DNA from: Patulibacter sp. | Lineage (GTDB): Bacteria > Actinomycetota > Thermoleophilia > Solirubrobacterales > Solirubrobacteraceae | Assembly (NCBI RefSeq): GCF_030655195.1 | Contig: NZ_JAURWA010000024.1 | Location: 1 to 64,000, forward strand | Reading direction: 5' to 3' | DNA: 64,000 nucleotides | In this document: in pieces, positions 32,267 to 41,130 of the stretch | Layout of the letters: each line of letters begins with the position of its first letter | Numbering within the stretch: position 1 is the first letter of the stretch | Program-made: the position numbers and the translations under genes | Notes under the pieces: generated by a model | What the model was told of the DNA's origin: nothing | The model's input: the letters and a program-made list of their open reading frames with translations, nothing else | Databases searched by the model: none

Positions 32267-33127
32267 ATGGCTCTCCAGAGCGATCACCCCGACCTGATGC
32301 TCACGATCGATCCCTCCCTCGCCGCCGCGGCGTACGACCGCAGCCCCTTCGCCGTCGGCCACGGCGCGCACACGCACCCGCTGCTGACGCTCGAGTCGCT
32401 CGTCGCGCTCGCCGGGACCCACCCGGCCGACGCGGTGGAGCACAACCTCGGTGCCGTCCCCGTCGCGCTCCCGGGGGGCGAGGCCCCGCGCCTGGAGCTC
32501 GAGCCCGCCCAGGTGCTGGCCGAGATCGCGGCGAACGGCTCGTGGCTCGTGCTGAAGAACGTCGAGCGCGACGACCGCTACCGCGCGCTCCTGGACGAGT
32601 TGCTCGACGAGGCCGCGGGCCAGCTCCCGGGGGAGGAGGGCACGGCGCTGCACCGCGAGGCGTTCATCTTCGTCTCGGCGCCCGGCGCGATCACGCCGGC
32701 GCACGTCGACCCCGAGCAGAACATGCTCCTGCAGGTCCGGGGGACGAAGGCCATGCACGTCGGCCGCTTCGCCGACGACGAGTCGCGGGCGCGGGAGCTC
32801 GAGCGCTTCTACGCCGGCCACCACCGCAACCTGCAGACCCGCCCGGTCGACGAGGAGACCTTCGACCTGCACCCGGGTGAGGGGGTCTACGTGCCGCCGA
32901 ACGCCCCGCACTGGGTCCAGAACGGTGACGACGTGTCGATCTCGCTCTCCGTCACGTGGCGTACCCGGAGCACCGGGCGCACCGGCGCGATCCTGGCGAT
33001 GAACCACCGCATCCGGTCGGCCGGCCGTCGGCCGCATGCGCCGGGCGTCTCGCGCCCGCGCGACGCCGCCAAGGTCGCCGTGCACCGCGCGATGGCGGTC
33101 GGTGCGCGGGTCCGCGGGCGGGCGTAG
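32267..33127 (+). CDS. JmjC/cupin-like Fe(II)/2-oxoglutarate-type oxygenase
   Basis: 286 aa with the double-stranded beta-helix layout of JmjC/cupin_8 proteins. The metal triad is His146-x-Asp148 in TPAHVDPEQNMLLQVRG, with distal His215 in YVPPNAPHWVQNG. The N-terminal part (AHTHPLLTLESLVALAG, VEHNLG) matches bacterial cupin-like proteins related to transcription factor jumonji domains. It is predicted to hydroxylate a protein or small molecule. ATG 32267 is chosen because the family-like sequence begins soon after; GTG 32174 and ATG 32213 would add 18-31 residues. It meets the exopolysaccharide operon tail-to-tail with a 24-bp gap. Confidence 0.82.
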   Translation: MALQSDHPDLMLTIDPSLAAAAYDRSPFAVGHGAHTHPLLTLESLVALAGTHPADAVEHNLGAVPVALPGGEAPRLELEPAQVLAEIAANGSWLVLKNVERDDRYRALLDELLDEAAGQLPGEEGTALHREAFIFVSAPGAITPAHVDPEQNMLLQVRGTKAMHVGRFADDESRARELERFYAGHHRNLQTRPVDEETFDLHPGEGVYVPPNAPHWVQNGDDVSISLSVTWRTRSTGRTGAILAMNHRIRSAGRRPHAPGVSRPRDAAKVAVHRAMAVGARVRGRA

Positions 33128-33151
33128 GGCGGACGGCGGGGGCGGCGCCGC

Positions 33152-34714
33152 TCAGGCGGCCCGCGACCGGCGACCGCGCAGGCGCGCGACGACGTCCCCG
33201 ACGCCCGCCTCGCCGGCCACCGCGGTCAGGGTGCCCGGGACGAGGACCCGCAGCGCGAGGAGCGCCCCGGCACCGGCGCCCAGACCGCCGAGCACCAGGA
33301 GGACGACGGCGGGCACGTCGCCCTGGAGGAGGAGCCGCAGCGGCAGGGCGACGGCGCAGACGCCCGCGACGGCGGCCAGCGGCGCGCGGAGCGCCGCCGC
33401 GACCCGCCCGATGGTGATCCCGAGGGCGACGTGCGCCCAGGCGAGGAGGGCGACGACGAAGACGATGGTCGCCGCCACGCTGGCCCACGCCACGGCCTCG
33501 GGGCCGCGGTCGGAAGCGATCAGCACGGCGGCGACCACGAGCGGGACGTGCGCGGCGTAGATGACGACCATGGACCACTGGCGGCCGACGGCCTTGGCTG
33601 CGTCCGAGATCGGGGTCATCACGGTGAGCATCGCGACGGCGAGGGCGACGCCCGAGAGCACCGGGCCCGACGCGGACCACCGGGACGAGAAGAGGACGTC
33701 GACGATGGGCTGGCCGAGGACCGCCAGCGTCGCAGCGATCGGCAGGGCGTAGAGGGCGAGCCAGCCGATCAGGCCCACGGTCGAGGCGACGACGTCGGAG
33801 TCCGTGCGCTTGCGCTCCCGCGCCAGGGCGGGGAACGCCACGATCGAGAGGGTCCACGCGACGTTGAAGACGAGGAGCTCGGGCAGGCGGTAGGCCATCG
33901 TGTAGACGCCGAGGTCCACGGTGGAGAGCTGGTGGCCGACGACGAGGACGTCGGCCTGGATCGACAGCCACGAGGTCACGAAGAAGAGCCAGGCGCCGGA
34001 GGCGTAGGCGACCATGCTGCGGGCGATCGCCCGGTCCAGGGTGAAGTCCGGCCGGAACGTCGTCATGGACCACAGCAGCAGGGTCCAGGCCAGCGAGCCG
34101 CAGACGACGCCGACGACCATCGCCGCCGCGCCGAGGCCCGCCGCGGCCAGGGCGATCGAGACGATCGCCTGCACGACGCCGCGGGCCAGCTGTGGCCGGA
34201 CGCGCCGGCCGAGCGACAGCTCGCGCAGGAGCAGCCCGTCGTGGATGTTGGAGACCCCGGTGCAGGTCAGGCTGAAGACCCCCAGGAGGAACAGCCAGTG
34301 CCGGTCCTCGAGACCGAAGAAGGCGGAGACCGGCCACGAGAGCCCGATGCCGATCAGCGTCGCGACGGCGACCACGATCAGGTTCAGCGAGAACGCGGTC
34401 TGCACCCGTGCGCTGTGGTCGCGCTCCTGCTCGTAGATGACGACGGCCTTGACGCCGAGGTCGCTGGCGATCTCGAGGAACGCCAGGTACGTCGTGATGG
34501 CCGCGACGACACCGAACTCGTCCGGGACGAGGATCCGCGCGAGGACGAGCAGGGCGACGAACGAGACGAGCTTCGAGGCCACCAGCGCGAACAGCGACCA
34601 GCCGACGCCGTTGCGCAGCGTCGGCTCGTCGTCGGGCAGCGGGTCGCCCGTGGGAGCGGGCTCGAGGGGCGCACCGCCGACGGGCGGGACGCCCCGGGGC
34701 GGGGCGTCGCTCAC
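33152..34714 (-). CDS. Polysaccharide flippase (Wzx/MATE-like)
   Basis: 520 aa with about 12-14 hydrophobic helices starting at residue 38 (GWSLFALVASKLVSFVALLVLARIL), the usual first helix of the polysaccharide-synthesis transporter family. It is expected to flip lipid-linked oligosaccharide to the outer face. Last gene of a five-gene operon. GTG 34714 overlaps the preceding stop as GTGA. Confidence 0.9.
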   Translation of the reverse strand: MSDAPPRGVPPVGGAPLEPAPTGDPLPDDEPTLRNGVGWSLFALVASKLVSFVALLVLARILVPDEFGVVAAITTYLAFLEIASDLGVKAVVIYEQERDHSARVQTAFSLNLIVVAVATLIGIGLSWPVSAFFGLEDRHWLFLLGVFSLTCTGVSNIHDGLLLRELSLGRRVRPQLARGVVQAIVSIALAAAGLGAAAMVVGVVCGSLAWTLLLWSMTTFRPDFTLDRAIARSMVAYASGAWLFFVTSWLSIQADVLVVGHQLSTVDLGVYTMAYRLPELLVFNVAWTLSIVAFPALARERKRTDSDVVASTVGLIGWLALYALPIAATLAVLGQPIVDVLFSSRWSASGPVLSGVALAVAMLTVMTPISDAAKAVGRQWSMVVIYAAHVPLVVAAVLIASDRGPEAVAWASVAATIVFVVALLAWAHVALGITIGRVAAALRAPLAAVAGVCAVALPLRLLLQGDVPAVVLLVLGGLGAGAGALLALRVLVPGTLTAVAGEAGVGDVVARLRGRRSRAA

Positions 34715-35940
34715 GCGTCGTCGTCCCCGTCCTGCAGCCGCTCCCGCAGCCGGCGGGCCGCGTCGTAGGCCCGGAGCCGCAGGCGCGGGCGGCGCAGGCC
34801 GATGCGCCAGGTCTCGCCCGCCCCGTTGGAGAGGTCGCGCTTGTAGCGCGCCTCGCCCGCGAGGAAGTCGTAGACCGCGAAGCCGCGGGTGCGCGCCTCG
34901 TCCATGCAGTGCAGGTGGGTGACCAGCCCGGGGCGCAGCCGGTTGTCCTCCGGCCGGGCGAAGCCGCTCTGGTAGAACGCCAGCCGGTCGCCGTCGATCA
35001 GGTGGTAGAGGCACCCGATGGTCCGGCCGTCCACGCGCAGGCGGAACAGCACCGCGCGGCCGGCGTCGACGAGCTCGGGCATGAGCTCCCGGTGCACCGA
35101 CGCGAAGCGGCCGGGGGCGAAGAGCCCGGGCCGCCCGTCGGCGGTCCACCGCGCCTGGTGCAGCTCGGTGAGCTCGGCGAGGACGTCCTCCGCGTGCGCC
35201 CGCTCGTCCGCCCACTCGACGGTCACCGCACCGTGGGCGTCCATCGCCCGCAGGCTCGCGCGGGCGCGCCGCCGGGCGCCGCCCGACAGGCCGGAGGCGA
35301 CGTCCGCGCCGGCGTCCAGGTCGGCGAGGCGGAAGTGGGGGGCGGGCTCGACGCGGGTGTGGACGCGCTCCGGCGGCCAGCCGGCGAGCAACTCGCGGGT
35401 CTCGGTCCCCGGCACGCCGTCGATCCGCAGCTCGTCCCAGCCGCGCATCCCCCGTGCGGCGTCCAGGACGGTGCGGGTCACCGCGGCCTCGTGGCCGGGG
35501 AGGGCGGGGATCGGTGCGAACTCGGCGCAGATCTCCTGGCCGACGGGGCTGTTGGCCGTGCCGATCCACAGCGTGCGGATCGGCACGGGGCCGAACCAGC
35601 GGCGGCTCCGCCCCAGGAGGGCGACCCCGTGCGGCGCGCCGGCGGCGTCCTCGACGAGCAGGAACGACGAGCGCACGACGTCGCCGTAGTGCCGCAGCCA
35701 GGCGGCGGTCCACGGCCAGTCGCGCATCACGGGCAGCCCGCCGCGCGCCTCCGCGATCCGCTCCCACGCCCGACGGGCCTCGTCGGCCTCGTCGAGGGAG
35801 AGGACGCGGGTGCGCAGCGCGGGGGAGAGGACGGCGATGTCCGCCGCCCGCCCGTCGTCCGGCCGTCCTCCGAGGTCGCCCGCCGGCCCGAGGTCCGCCG
35901 CCCGCCCCTCGTCCGTGGCGTCGGTGTCGACGTCGCTCAT
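34711..35940 (-). CDS. FemAB/CelD-like acyltransferase (GNAT fold), copy 1
   Basis: 409 aa. Two GNAT-like halves. The second has the BioF2/FemAB pattern RARASLRAMD...LHQARW, VLFRLRVDGRTIGCLYHLIDGDRLAFYQSGF and THLHCMDEARTRGFAVYDFLAGEARYK. Such proteins add amino-acyl or acyl groups to cell-surface polymers. A 50-residue acidic/Gly leader precedes the domain. It is a distant paralogue of the next gene upstream. ATGA overlap with it, GTGA with the flippase gene. Confidence 0.82.
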   Translation of the reverse strand: MSDVDTDATDEGRAADLGPAGDLGGRPDDGRAADIAVLSPALRTRVLSLDEADEARRAWERIAEARGGLPVMRDWPWTAAWLRHYGDVVRSSFLLVEDAAGAPHGVALLGRSRRWFGPVPIRTLWIGTANSPVGQEICAEFAPIPALPGHEAAVTRTVLDAARGMRGWDELRIDGVPGTETRELLAGWPPERVHTRVEPAPHFRLADLDAGADVASGLSGGARRRARASLRAMDAHGAVTVEWADERAHAEDVLAELTELHQARWTADGRPGLFAPGRFASVHRELMPELVDAGRAVLFRLRVDGRTIGCLYHLIDGDRLAFYQSGFARPEDNRLRPGLVTHLHCMDEARTRGFAVYDFLAGEARYKRDLSNGAGETWRIGLRRPRLRLRAYDAARRLRERLQDGDDDA

Positions 35941-37031
35941 GCGTCGTCCCGACGGGCGCGGCCGCGGGTGTCGAAGGCCTTCGCGGCGCGGCCGAGCGGC
36001 CCGCGGGCGGGCAGGACGAGCGTCGTCAGGTCGCGCCGGTCCGGCCACAGCCGGTTGATCAGGGCGTGGTCGGGCACCGCGCAGGAGTCCAGCAGGTCCG
36101 CGTCGGTGTGCTCGTGGAACCACGTGGCGAGGTCGGCGAGGAGGAGCACGCCCGGGGTGCCCTGGCGCAGCGACTCGTCGTAGCCGATCTTCACGGCGAA
36201 GAGCGCGTCGCCGGCCCGCAGGCAGAGGACCGAGGCGGTGGCCCGGTCGCCGCAGCGCAGCTCGAGCAGGTGGGCGGCACCCCGGCCGCGGAAGTCCGCC
36301 CAGACGTCGCGCGAGAACGCCGCGTGCGCGGGGTCCGACGTCAGGGCGCTGCCGGCCCGGCCCTTCCAGCCGCCGGCCTCGAGCGCGAGGAAGCGGTCGA
36401 AGGCGGCGTCGTCGTCGGAGGCGTCGACCAGCTCGGGCTCGGCGCCGAGCTCCTGCGCCAGCTTGCGACGCGTGCGTCCGAGCTCGCGGCGGGCCTTGCC
36501 CGAGAGGTGGGAGGTGACGTAGTCGTCCTGCGGCCGGCGACGCAGTGCGGCGCGGGAGAACGTCCGGTGCACGAACGGCGCGGTCGCGCCCGCGGCGGGG
36601 GCGGCCAGCAGGGCGCGGGCGACCGCGCCGTCCTCGATCGCCTCGAGCGCCACGTACGCGCGGGCCCGCCACGCACCCGGGGCGCCGACGAGCGCGCGGG
36701 CGACGGCGTCGACGGCGTCGCGGTCCACCAGCGGCGTCCAGAGGAACACGTAGGGGTGGTTCCACGTCCGCACGCCGGGGAGGAGGAGGTCCGAGAACTT
36801 CGGCCGCCGGACCACCGGGACGCACGCGAGCCAGCGGTCCCCGTCGGCGACGACCAGCAGCTCGGCGTCGCCGCCGCCGTCGAGGTGCCGGGCGGCGGGC
36901 AGCAGCATCCCGGGCAGGAAGAACGGGTTCGCCTCGATCGCACGGGCGGCGAGCGCGCCCCACGCCGCCTCCTCGGCGGGACCGACGTCGCGGAGCCGCA
37001 GGCGCAGCAGCTCGGGGGTCGAGGGGCTCAT
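35937..37031 (-). CDS. FemAB/CelD-like acyltransferase (GNAT fold), copy 2
   Basis: 364 aa. Contains FFLPGMLLPAARHLDGG, SGKARRELGRTRRKL (the helix typical of this family), LEAGGWKGRAGSAL, ATASVLCLRAGDALFAVKIGYDE and a C-terminal TDADLLDSCAVPDHALINRLWPDRR motif. The VPDHxxINRLW ending suggests the subgroup that modifies exopolysaccharide. ATGA overlaps at both ends place it between the O-antigen-ligase-like gene and copy 1. Confidence 0.85.
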   Translation of the reverse strand: MSPSTPELLRLRLRDVGPAEEAAWGALAARAIEANPFFLPGMLLPAARHLDGGGDAELLVVADGDRWLACVPVVRRPKFSDLLLPGVRTWNHPYVFLWTPLVDRDAVDAVARALVGAPGAWRARAYVALEAIEDGAVARALLAAPAAGATAPFVHRTFSRAALRRRPQDDYVTSHLSGKARRELGRTRRKLAQELGAEPELVDASDDDAAFDRFLALEAGGWKGRAGSALTSDPAHAAFSRDVWADFRGRGAAHLLELRCGDRATASVLCLRAGDALFAVKIGYDESLRQGTPGVLLLADLATWFHEHTDADLLDSCAVPDHALINRLWPDRRDLTTLVLPARGPLGRAAKAFDTRGRARRDDA

Positions 37032-38473
37032 CGGCGGACCCACGGCCTGCGGCGCACGGGTGCCCGGTCGTCCCCGGGCGCCTGCATCCGCATCGCGATC
37101 CCGAGCAGGGCCGGGCCGATCGCGAGCAGCATCCAGAGCTGACGGCTGTAGGTGATGGGCAGGAGCATCCCGGCGGCGAGCGTCGCGACCTGCGCGATGA
37201 GCACGAGCTGCGCGGTGAGCTCGAGGTCCGGTCGTCCGACGGCCCGGAGGCGGTGGGCGGCCCGGCGCGTGGCGCCCATGCAGGCGCCGACGGCGACGAC
37301 GAGCAGGGCCAGCCCGACGATCCCGGTCTCGGCCAGCGCCTCGATGATCGTGTTGTGCACGGGGACGGGCTTCTCGATCAGCACGTCGGAGAACTCCAGG
37401 GTCCCGACCTTCTGCGAGTAGTCCTTCGAGACCACGACGAAGTTGCCGATGCCGACGCCGGCGAGGGGGTGGTCGCGCGTGACCTCGAGCCCGGCCTTCC
37501 AGAGCTCGGTGCGGCCGGTCCCGGTGCTGTCGCCCGAGGTGGTGCGGTCGAGGATCCCGGGGCTGACCGCCACGAACGCGCCGAGGACGACCACGCCGGC
37601 GAGCAGCAGGCCGAGGATCGCGGTCCGTCGGCCGTGGCAGACGACGAGCGCCACGAGGACCGCGACGAAGAGCGCGATGAACCCGCTGCGCGACTCCGTC
37701 CCGACGAGCCCGTAGGCGATGATCGCCCCTGCCGCGACGACCACGGCGCGCTGCAGCCGGGTGCGCGCGATCGGCCACAGGGCGGGCACGAGCACGAGCG
37801 CCGTCGCGCAGACCGCGCCGAGCAGGTTGGCGGAGAAGTTGGCGACCTCGAGCCGGCCCTCGGAGTGGTCGCCGGCGACGTACGACGACGGGCCCAGGAC
37901 GACGGCGAGCGCCACGACCATCGCCGCCCCACCGACGTAGGCGGCGACGAGGATCCGCACGGTCCGGACGGTGTCGGCCGCGGTGGCGATGATCGGCACC
38001 GTCGCGATCGCGGTGAAGACGAGCCACAGCTGGCTCGTGGCGACGGAGCGGTCGGGCGCCCAGATCCCGGTCAGGACCATCCAGGCGAAGAGCACCCACG
38101 GGGCCACGAGGACCAGCGGCGAGGCGGCGCGCAGGGCCGCGGTGTGCTCGCGGCGGCTGGGCAGCGTCGCCAACCACGCGAGGGCGACGAGCAGCGTCGA
38201 GGCGGCCGGCAGGCCCATGAGGCCCGGCAGCCCCGAGGCGAAGGCGATCGCCACCCACGCACCCATGGCGGCGGGGAGGGCGAGGAAGACGAACGTCGCG
38301 AAGACGAGCGCCATCGCGCCGCCCAGGCCCATCTGCGGACTGATCGCGACGAGTCCCCCGACGGCCGCGGCCAGGGGCACGAGCAGCGCGACGATCGCGC
38401 CCGGGGGCGGCAGGAAGCGGTCGACGGGACGGATCGTCGTGCCCGCCGCCGTCCGCAGCGGGACGGTGCTCAC
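37028..38473 (-). CDS. O-antigen ligase / polymerase-like membrane protein (Wzy_C type)
   Basis: 481 aa, roughly 12 membrane helices. A large exported loop carries the Wzy_C/WaaL-type motif: TELWKAGLEVTRDHPLAGVGIGNF, later VPVHNTIIEALAETGIVGL with the conserved His. Its role is to polymerise or ligate surface glycans on the outer face. GTG 38473 (GTGA with the GT4 stop). A second protein of this class is encoded at 50135. Confidence 0.9.
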   Translation of the reverse strand: MSTVPLRTAAGTTIRPVDRFLPPPGAIVALLVPLAAAVGGLVAISPQMGLGGAMALVFATFVFLALPAAMGAWVAIAFASGLPGLMGLPAASTLLVALAWLATLPSRREHTAALRAASPLVLVAPWVLFAWMVLTGIWAPDRSVATSQLWLVFTAIATVPIIATAADTVRTVRILVAAYVGGAAMVVALAVVLGPSSYVAGDHSEGRLEVANFSANLLGAVCATALVLVPALWPIARTRLQRAVVVAAGAIIAYGLVGTESRSGFIALFVAVLVALVVCHGRRTAILGLLLAGVVVLGAFVAVSPGILDRTTSGDSTGTGRTELWKAGLEVTRDHPLAGVGIGNFVVVSKDYSQKVGTLEFSDVLIEKPVPVHNTIIEALAETGIVGLALLVVAVGACMGATRRAAHRLRAVGRPDLELTAQLVLIAQVATLAAGMLLPITYSRQLWMLLAIGPALLGIAMRMQAPGDDRAPVRRRPWVRR

Positions 38474-39690
38474 GCGGCCAGCGCCTCGCGGTAGACGTCC
38501 TCGACCTGCCGGCTGACGACGTCCCAGGTGAACTCGCGGCGGCGGCGCTCCTGGGCCGCGGTCGCCCGGGTGCGGGCGGCGTCCGGGTCGTCCAGCGTCC
38601 GGAGCAGGGCGTCGGCCATCGCGGCCGCGTCGCCTCGCGGCACGACGAGGCCGTGGACGCCGTCGTCGACGAGCTCGCGGTTGCCGCCCGCGTCCGTCGT
38701 GACGATCGGGGTCCCCGACTCCATGTACTCCAGGACGGCGAGCGGGAGGTTCTCGTTGTGCGACGAGAGCAGCGCGACGTCGGAGGCGCCCAGGACGTCC
38801 ATGACGTCGTGGCGGCGGCCGAGGAAGCGCACGGCGTGCTCGATGCCCAGGGCGCGGGCCTGGGCCTCCAGCGCCGGGCGGACGCCCTCGCGGGCGTGGA
38901 GCTCGCCCTCGCCGGCCAGGGCCAGCACCGCCTTCGGGTACCGCGGCAGCACGCGGGCGAGCGCGTCGACCGCGATCTCGTGGCCCTTCTCGGGGCGCAG
39001 CATCGCGGCGATCACGATCACGAGCTCGTCGTCGGCGACGCCCATGGACGCGCGGACGCCCCGGCGGTCGTCGCTGGGGCGGTCCATCGTCTCCGGCGCG
39101 GCGTTCGGGACGACCCGCATCTTCTCGCGCGGGACGCCCTGCAGGTCCACGAGCGACTCGAGCGACCAACGCGACGGGACGAGGATGCGATCGGCGAGCG
39201 GCCCGACGACCCACGGGTTGACGAACGCCTCGGACCGGGACTCCCGGAAGCCGCGGAACCCGCCGACGTGCGGGAACGGGGTCTGCTCGTGGGCGACGAA
39301 CGCGCCGACGCCCCCGAGGCCCTTCAGCAGCGGGCCCCAGGCGTTGGAGCCCGACAGGTGCGTGTGCAGGACGTCGAAGCGGCCGGCACGCAGGCGGCGG
39401 ATCAGCGGGCGCCACTCCCAGACGGCCTTCGCGCTCGTGCGGCCCAGCGGCCAGAGGGTCACCCCGGCGTCGGCCAGCTGCGCCACGGTGCCCCGGAAGG
39501 TGTCCTCGCCGAGCTGGTCGGGGCGCAGACGCGACGAGATCATCGTCACGTCGTGGCGCTCCGCCAGGCGACAGGCGATCTCGACGGCCGCGCGCTCGGC
39601 CCCGCCGCCGACGACGTAGTCGACCATCGTGGCGATGCGCAGGCGCGGGGTGGCGGGGCCGGGTCCGGCGAGCGTGGGCGTCTGCGACAC
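38470..39690 (-). CDS. GT4-family glycosyltransferase
   Basis: 406 aa GT-B enzyme. N-terminal glycine-rich acceptor domain (IATMVDYVVGGGAERAAVEIA); C-terminal donor domain with AMLRPEKGHEIAVDAL, FLGRRHDVMDVLGASDVALLSS and the E-x7-E motif NENLPLAVLEYMESGTPIV. First gene of the five-gene operon. GTG 39690 is chosen because it lies 7 nt after a TAGCCT box. Confidence 0.92.
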   Translation of the reverse strand: MSQTPTLAGPGPATPRLRIATMVDYVVGGGAERAAVEIACRLAERHDVTMISSRLRPDQLGEDTFRGTVAQLADAGVTLWPLGRTSAKAVWEWRPLIRRLRAGRFDVLHTHLSGSNAWGPLLKGLGGVGAFVAHEQTPFPHVGGFRGFRESRSEAFVNPWVVGPLADRILVPSRWSLESLVDLQGVPREKMRVVPNAAPETMDRPSDDRRGVRASMGVADDELVIVIAAMLRPEKGHEIAVDALARVLPRYPKAVLALAGEGELHAREGVRPALEAQARALGIEHAVRFLGRRHDVMDVLGASDVALLSSHNENLPLAVLEYMESGTPIVTTDAGGNRELVDDGVHGLVVPRGDAAAMADALLRTLDDPDAARTRATAAQERRRREFTWDVVSRQVEDVYREALAA

Positions 39691-39695
39691 GGGCC

Positions 39696-40889
39696 CTAGG
39701 CTACGCGGCGTTCGCCGCGGGCGGCGAACTGCACCGAAGCAGCCGAGACCGGCTCGCCGAGGCGCCACACGCCCCGGACGGCGCTCGGCCGGACGATCGG
39801 CTCGGGAGCCGACGACCGGATGGTGCGGCGCCGGGGGCCGTCGACCACGAGGCCCTCGAGAAATCCGGACGCGAACGTCACGTGCATCGTGGCGAGGACC
39901 GCGGCCAGGCCCGGAGCATCTCGCGAGACGCCGGCGGTGCGCACGGCCTGGGCGGCGACGAGGGCTCCGTACCCGAGCGTCGCCAGGCGCCCGAGACGTC
40001 CCACCCGCCCGGGCAGCGCGGCCGAGGCGATCGCCAGGGGCAATGCGGCGGTGGCGACGCGGAGCGGCCCTGCGCTCTCAGGGTGTCGGACGAACGTTCG
40101 TGCACGGAACCGGCCGTACGAGCGGTACTGACGAGCCAACCCGGAGATGGAGTCGCGCGGGCTGTAGCGGGACGCCATGTCCGAGCGGCAGACGAGTCGC
40201 CCGCCGTCGGCGAGGAGGCGGGAAGCCATCTCCGAGTCCTCGTTGACGGTCCAGTCCGGATCCCACCCGCCGAGGGCGTCGAGGGTGTCCCGGCGCCAGA
40301 CGCCGGCGAAGACGCTCGTCGTCAGCTCCCACTCCTCGGGAGCGTCCGTCTCGTCCTCGCTCTGCCACTTGTCCGAGGCGCCGCGACCGAGGCCGGACCC
40401 GAGGGCCGCGGCGACGCGGCGGGACCAGCGACCGCTGCCGACCGGCACGGGCGGGCCCGAGACCCAGTCGACGTCGCCGCGCTCGAGCCGCGCGACCCCG
40501 TGGCGCAGGTACTCCGAGCCGTACACCGTGTGGGCGTCCATTCGCGCGACGAAGCGTCCGCGGGCCGCACGGAGCCCGATGTTCAACGCGTGCGGGACGA
40601 CCCGGTCCGGGTTGTGCAGGACGCGGACCCGAGGGTCCTGCTGCGCCATGGCGTCGAGCAGCCGGAGGCTGCCGTCCGTCGACCCACCGTCGATGAGCAG
40701 CAGCTCGAGCGTCCCGGGGAAGTCCTGCGCGAGCATCGCTCGGACGGTCGCCTCGAGGTGGGCCACCTCGTCGAGCACCGGGACGATGATGCTGACGTCG
40801 ACCCGGGGTCGGGCCGGGAGGCGGATCGGGGCGATGCGGGTGGTCTTGCGGCCGGCGGGACCGAAGGCCAAGACGTCGAGCGTCTGCAC
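39696..40889 (-). CDS. GT2-family glycosyltransferase, membrane-associated
   Basis: 397 aa GT-A enzyme. The N-terminal nucleotide-sugar domain (VDVSIIVPVLDEVAHLEATV, LLIDGGSTDGS) carries the divalent-metal motif ARMDAHT in place of DxD, then WELTTSVFAGVWRR and NEDSEMASRL as the acidic ED motif. Hydrophobic segments follow in the last third (TAALPLAIASAALPG, ATLGYGALVAAQAV). This resembles ExoA/succinoglycan-type transferases. GTG 40889 is chosen because AGGAG lies 9 nt upstream; the frame continues to ATG 40994 without supporting signals. Confidence 0.9.
   Translation of the reverse strand: MQTLDVLAFGPAGRKTTRIAPIRLPARPRVDVSIIVPVLDEVAHLEATVRAMLAQDFPGTLELLLIDGGSTDGSLRLLDAMAQQDPRVRVLHNPDRVVPHALNIGLRAARGRFVARMDAHTVYGSEYLRHGVARLERGDVDWVSGPPVPVGSGRWSRRVAAALGSGLGRGASDKWQSEDETDAPEEWELTTSVFAGVWRRDTLDALGGWDPDWTVNEDSEMASRLLADGGRLVCRSDMASRYSPRDSISGLARQYRSYGRFRARTFVRHPESAGPLRVATAALPLAIASAALPGRVGRLGRLATLGYGALVAAQAVRTAGVSRDAPGLAAVLATMHVTFASGFLEGLVVDGPRRRTIRSSAPEPIVRPSAVRGVWRLGEPVSAASVQFAARGERRVA
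39698..39703 (-). promoter_or_regulatory. -10 box of the five-gene exopolysaccharide operon
   Basis: TAGCCT (minus strand), 7 nt before GTG 39690; leaderless start inferred. It lies inside the 3' end of the upstream GT2 gene, and its last A overlaps that gene's TAG stop. Confidence 0.55.
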
Positions 40890-40936
40890 GGAAGTTGTCT
40901 CCTGTGGCCTCGGCGAAGCGTGCGTCGGGGACGCGC

Positions 40937-40965
40937 GCCGTACCGAGTTCGGTAGTGGATGACAA
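40937..40965 (-). promoter_or_regulatory. Putative promoter of the GT2 gene
   Basis: TTGTCA (40960-40965), 17-bp spacer, TACGGC (40937-40942), minus strand. Leader of about 40 nt carrying the AGGAG ribosome-binding site. Confidence 0.45.
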
Positions 40966-41117
40966 ATGTGACGGACCGTTGTACGAGCAGCCATCGGTCG
41001 TGGGACGGATCTTGCGGATGATCTGGCGCCCCGCCCGTGGGTGATCGAATGGGCGGACCCGGAGCTCCACCGATCGGCTATGTCCAGGTGGGGCGGGTGT
41101 TTTTCCTACACGACGAC

Positions 41118-41123
41118 TAGTCT
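41118..41123 (+). promoter_or_regulatory. -10 box, leaderless start
   Basis: TAGTCT followed by 7 nt, then ATG 41131. A short T-rich stretch (TGTTTTTCCT) lies just upstream. Confidence 0.5.
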
Positions 41124-41130
41124 CGGGCCC

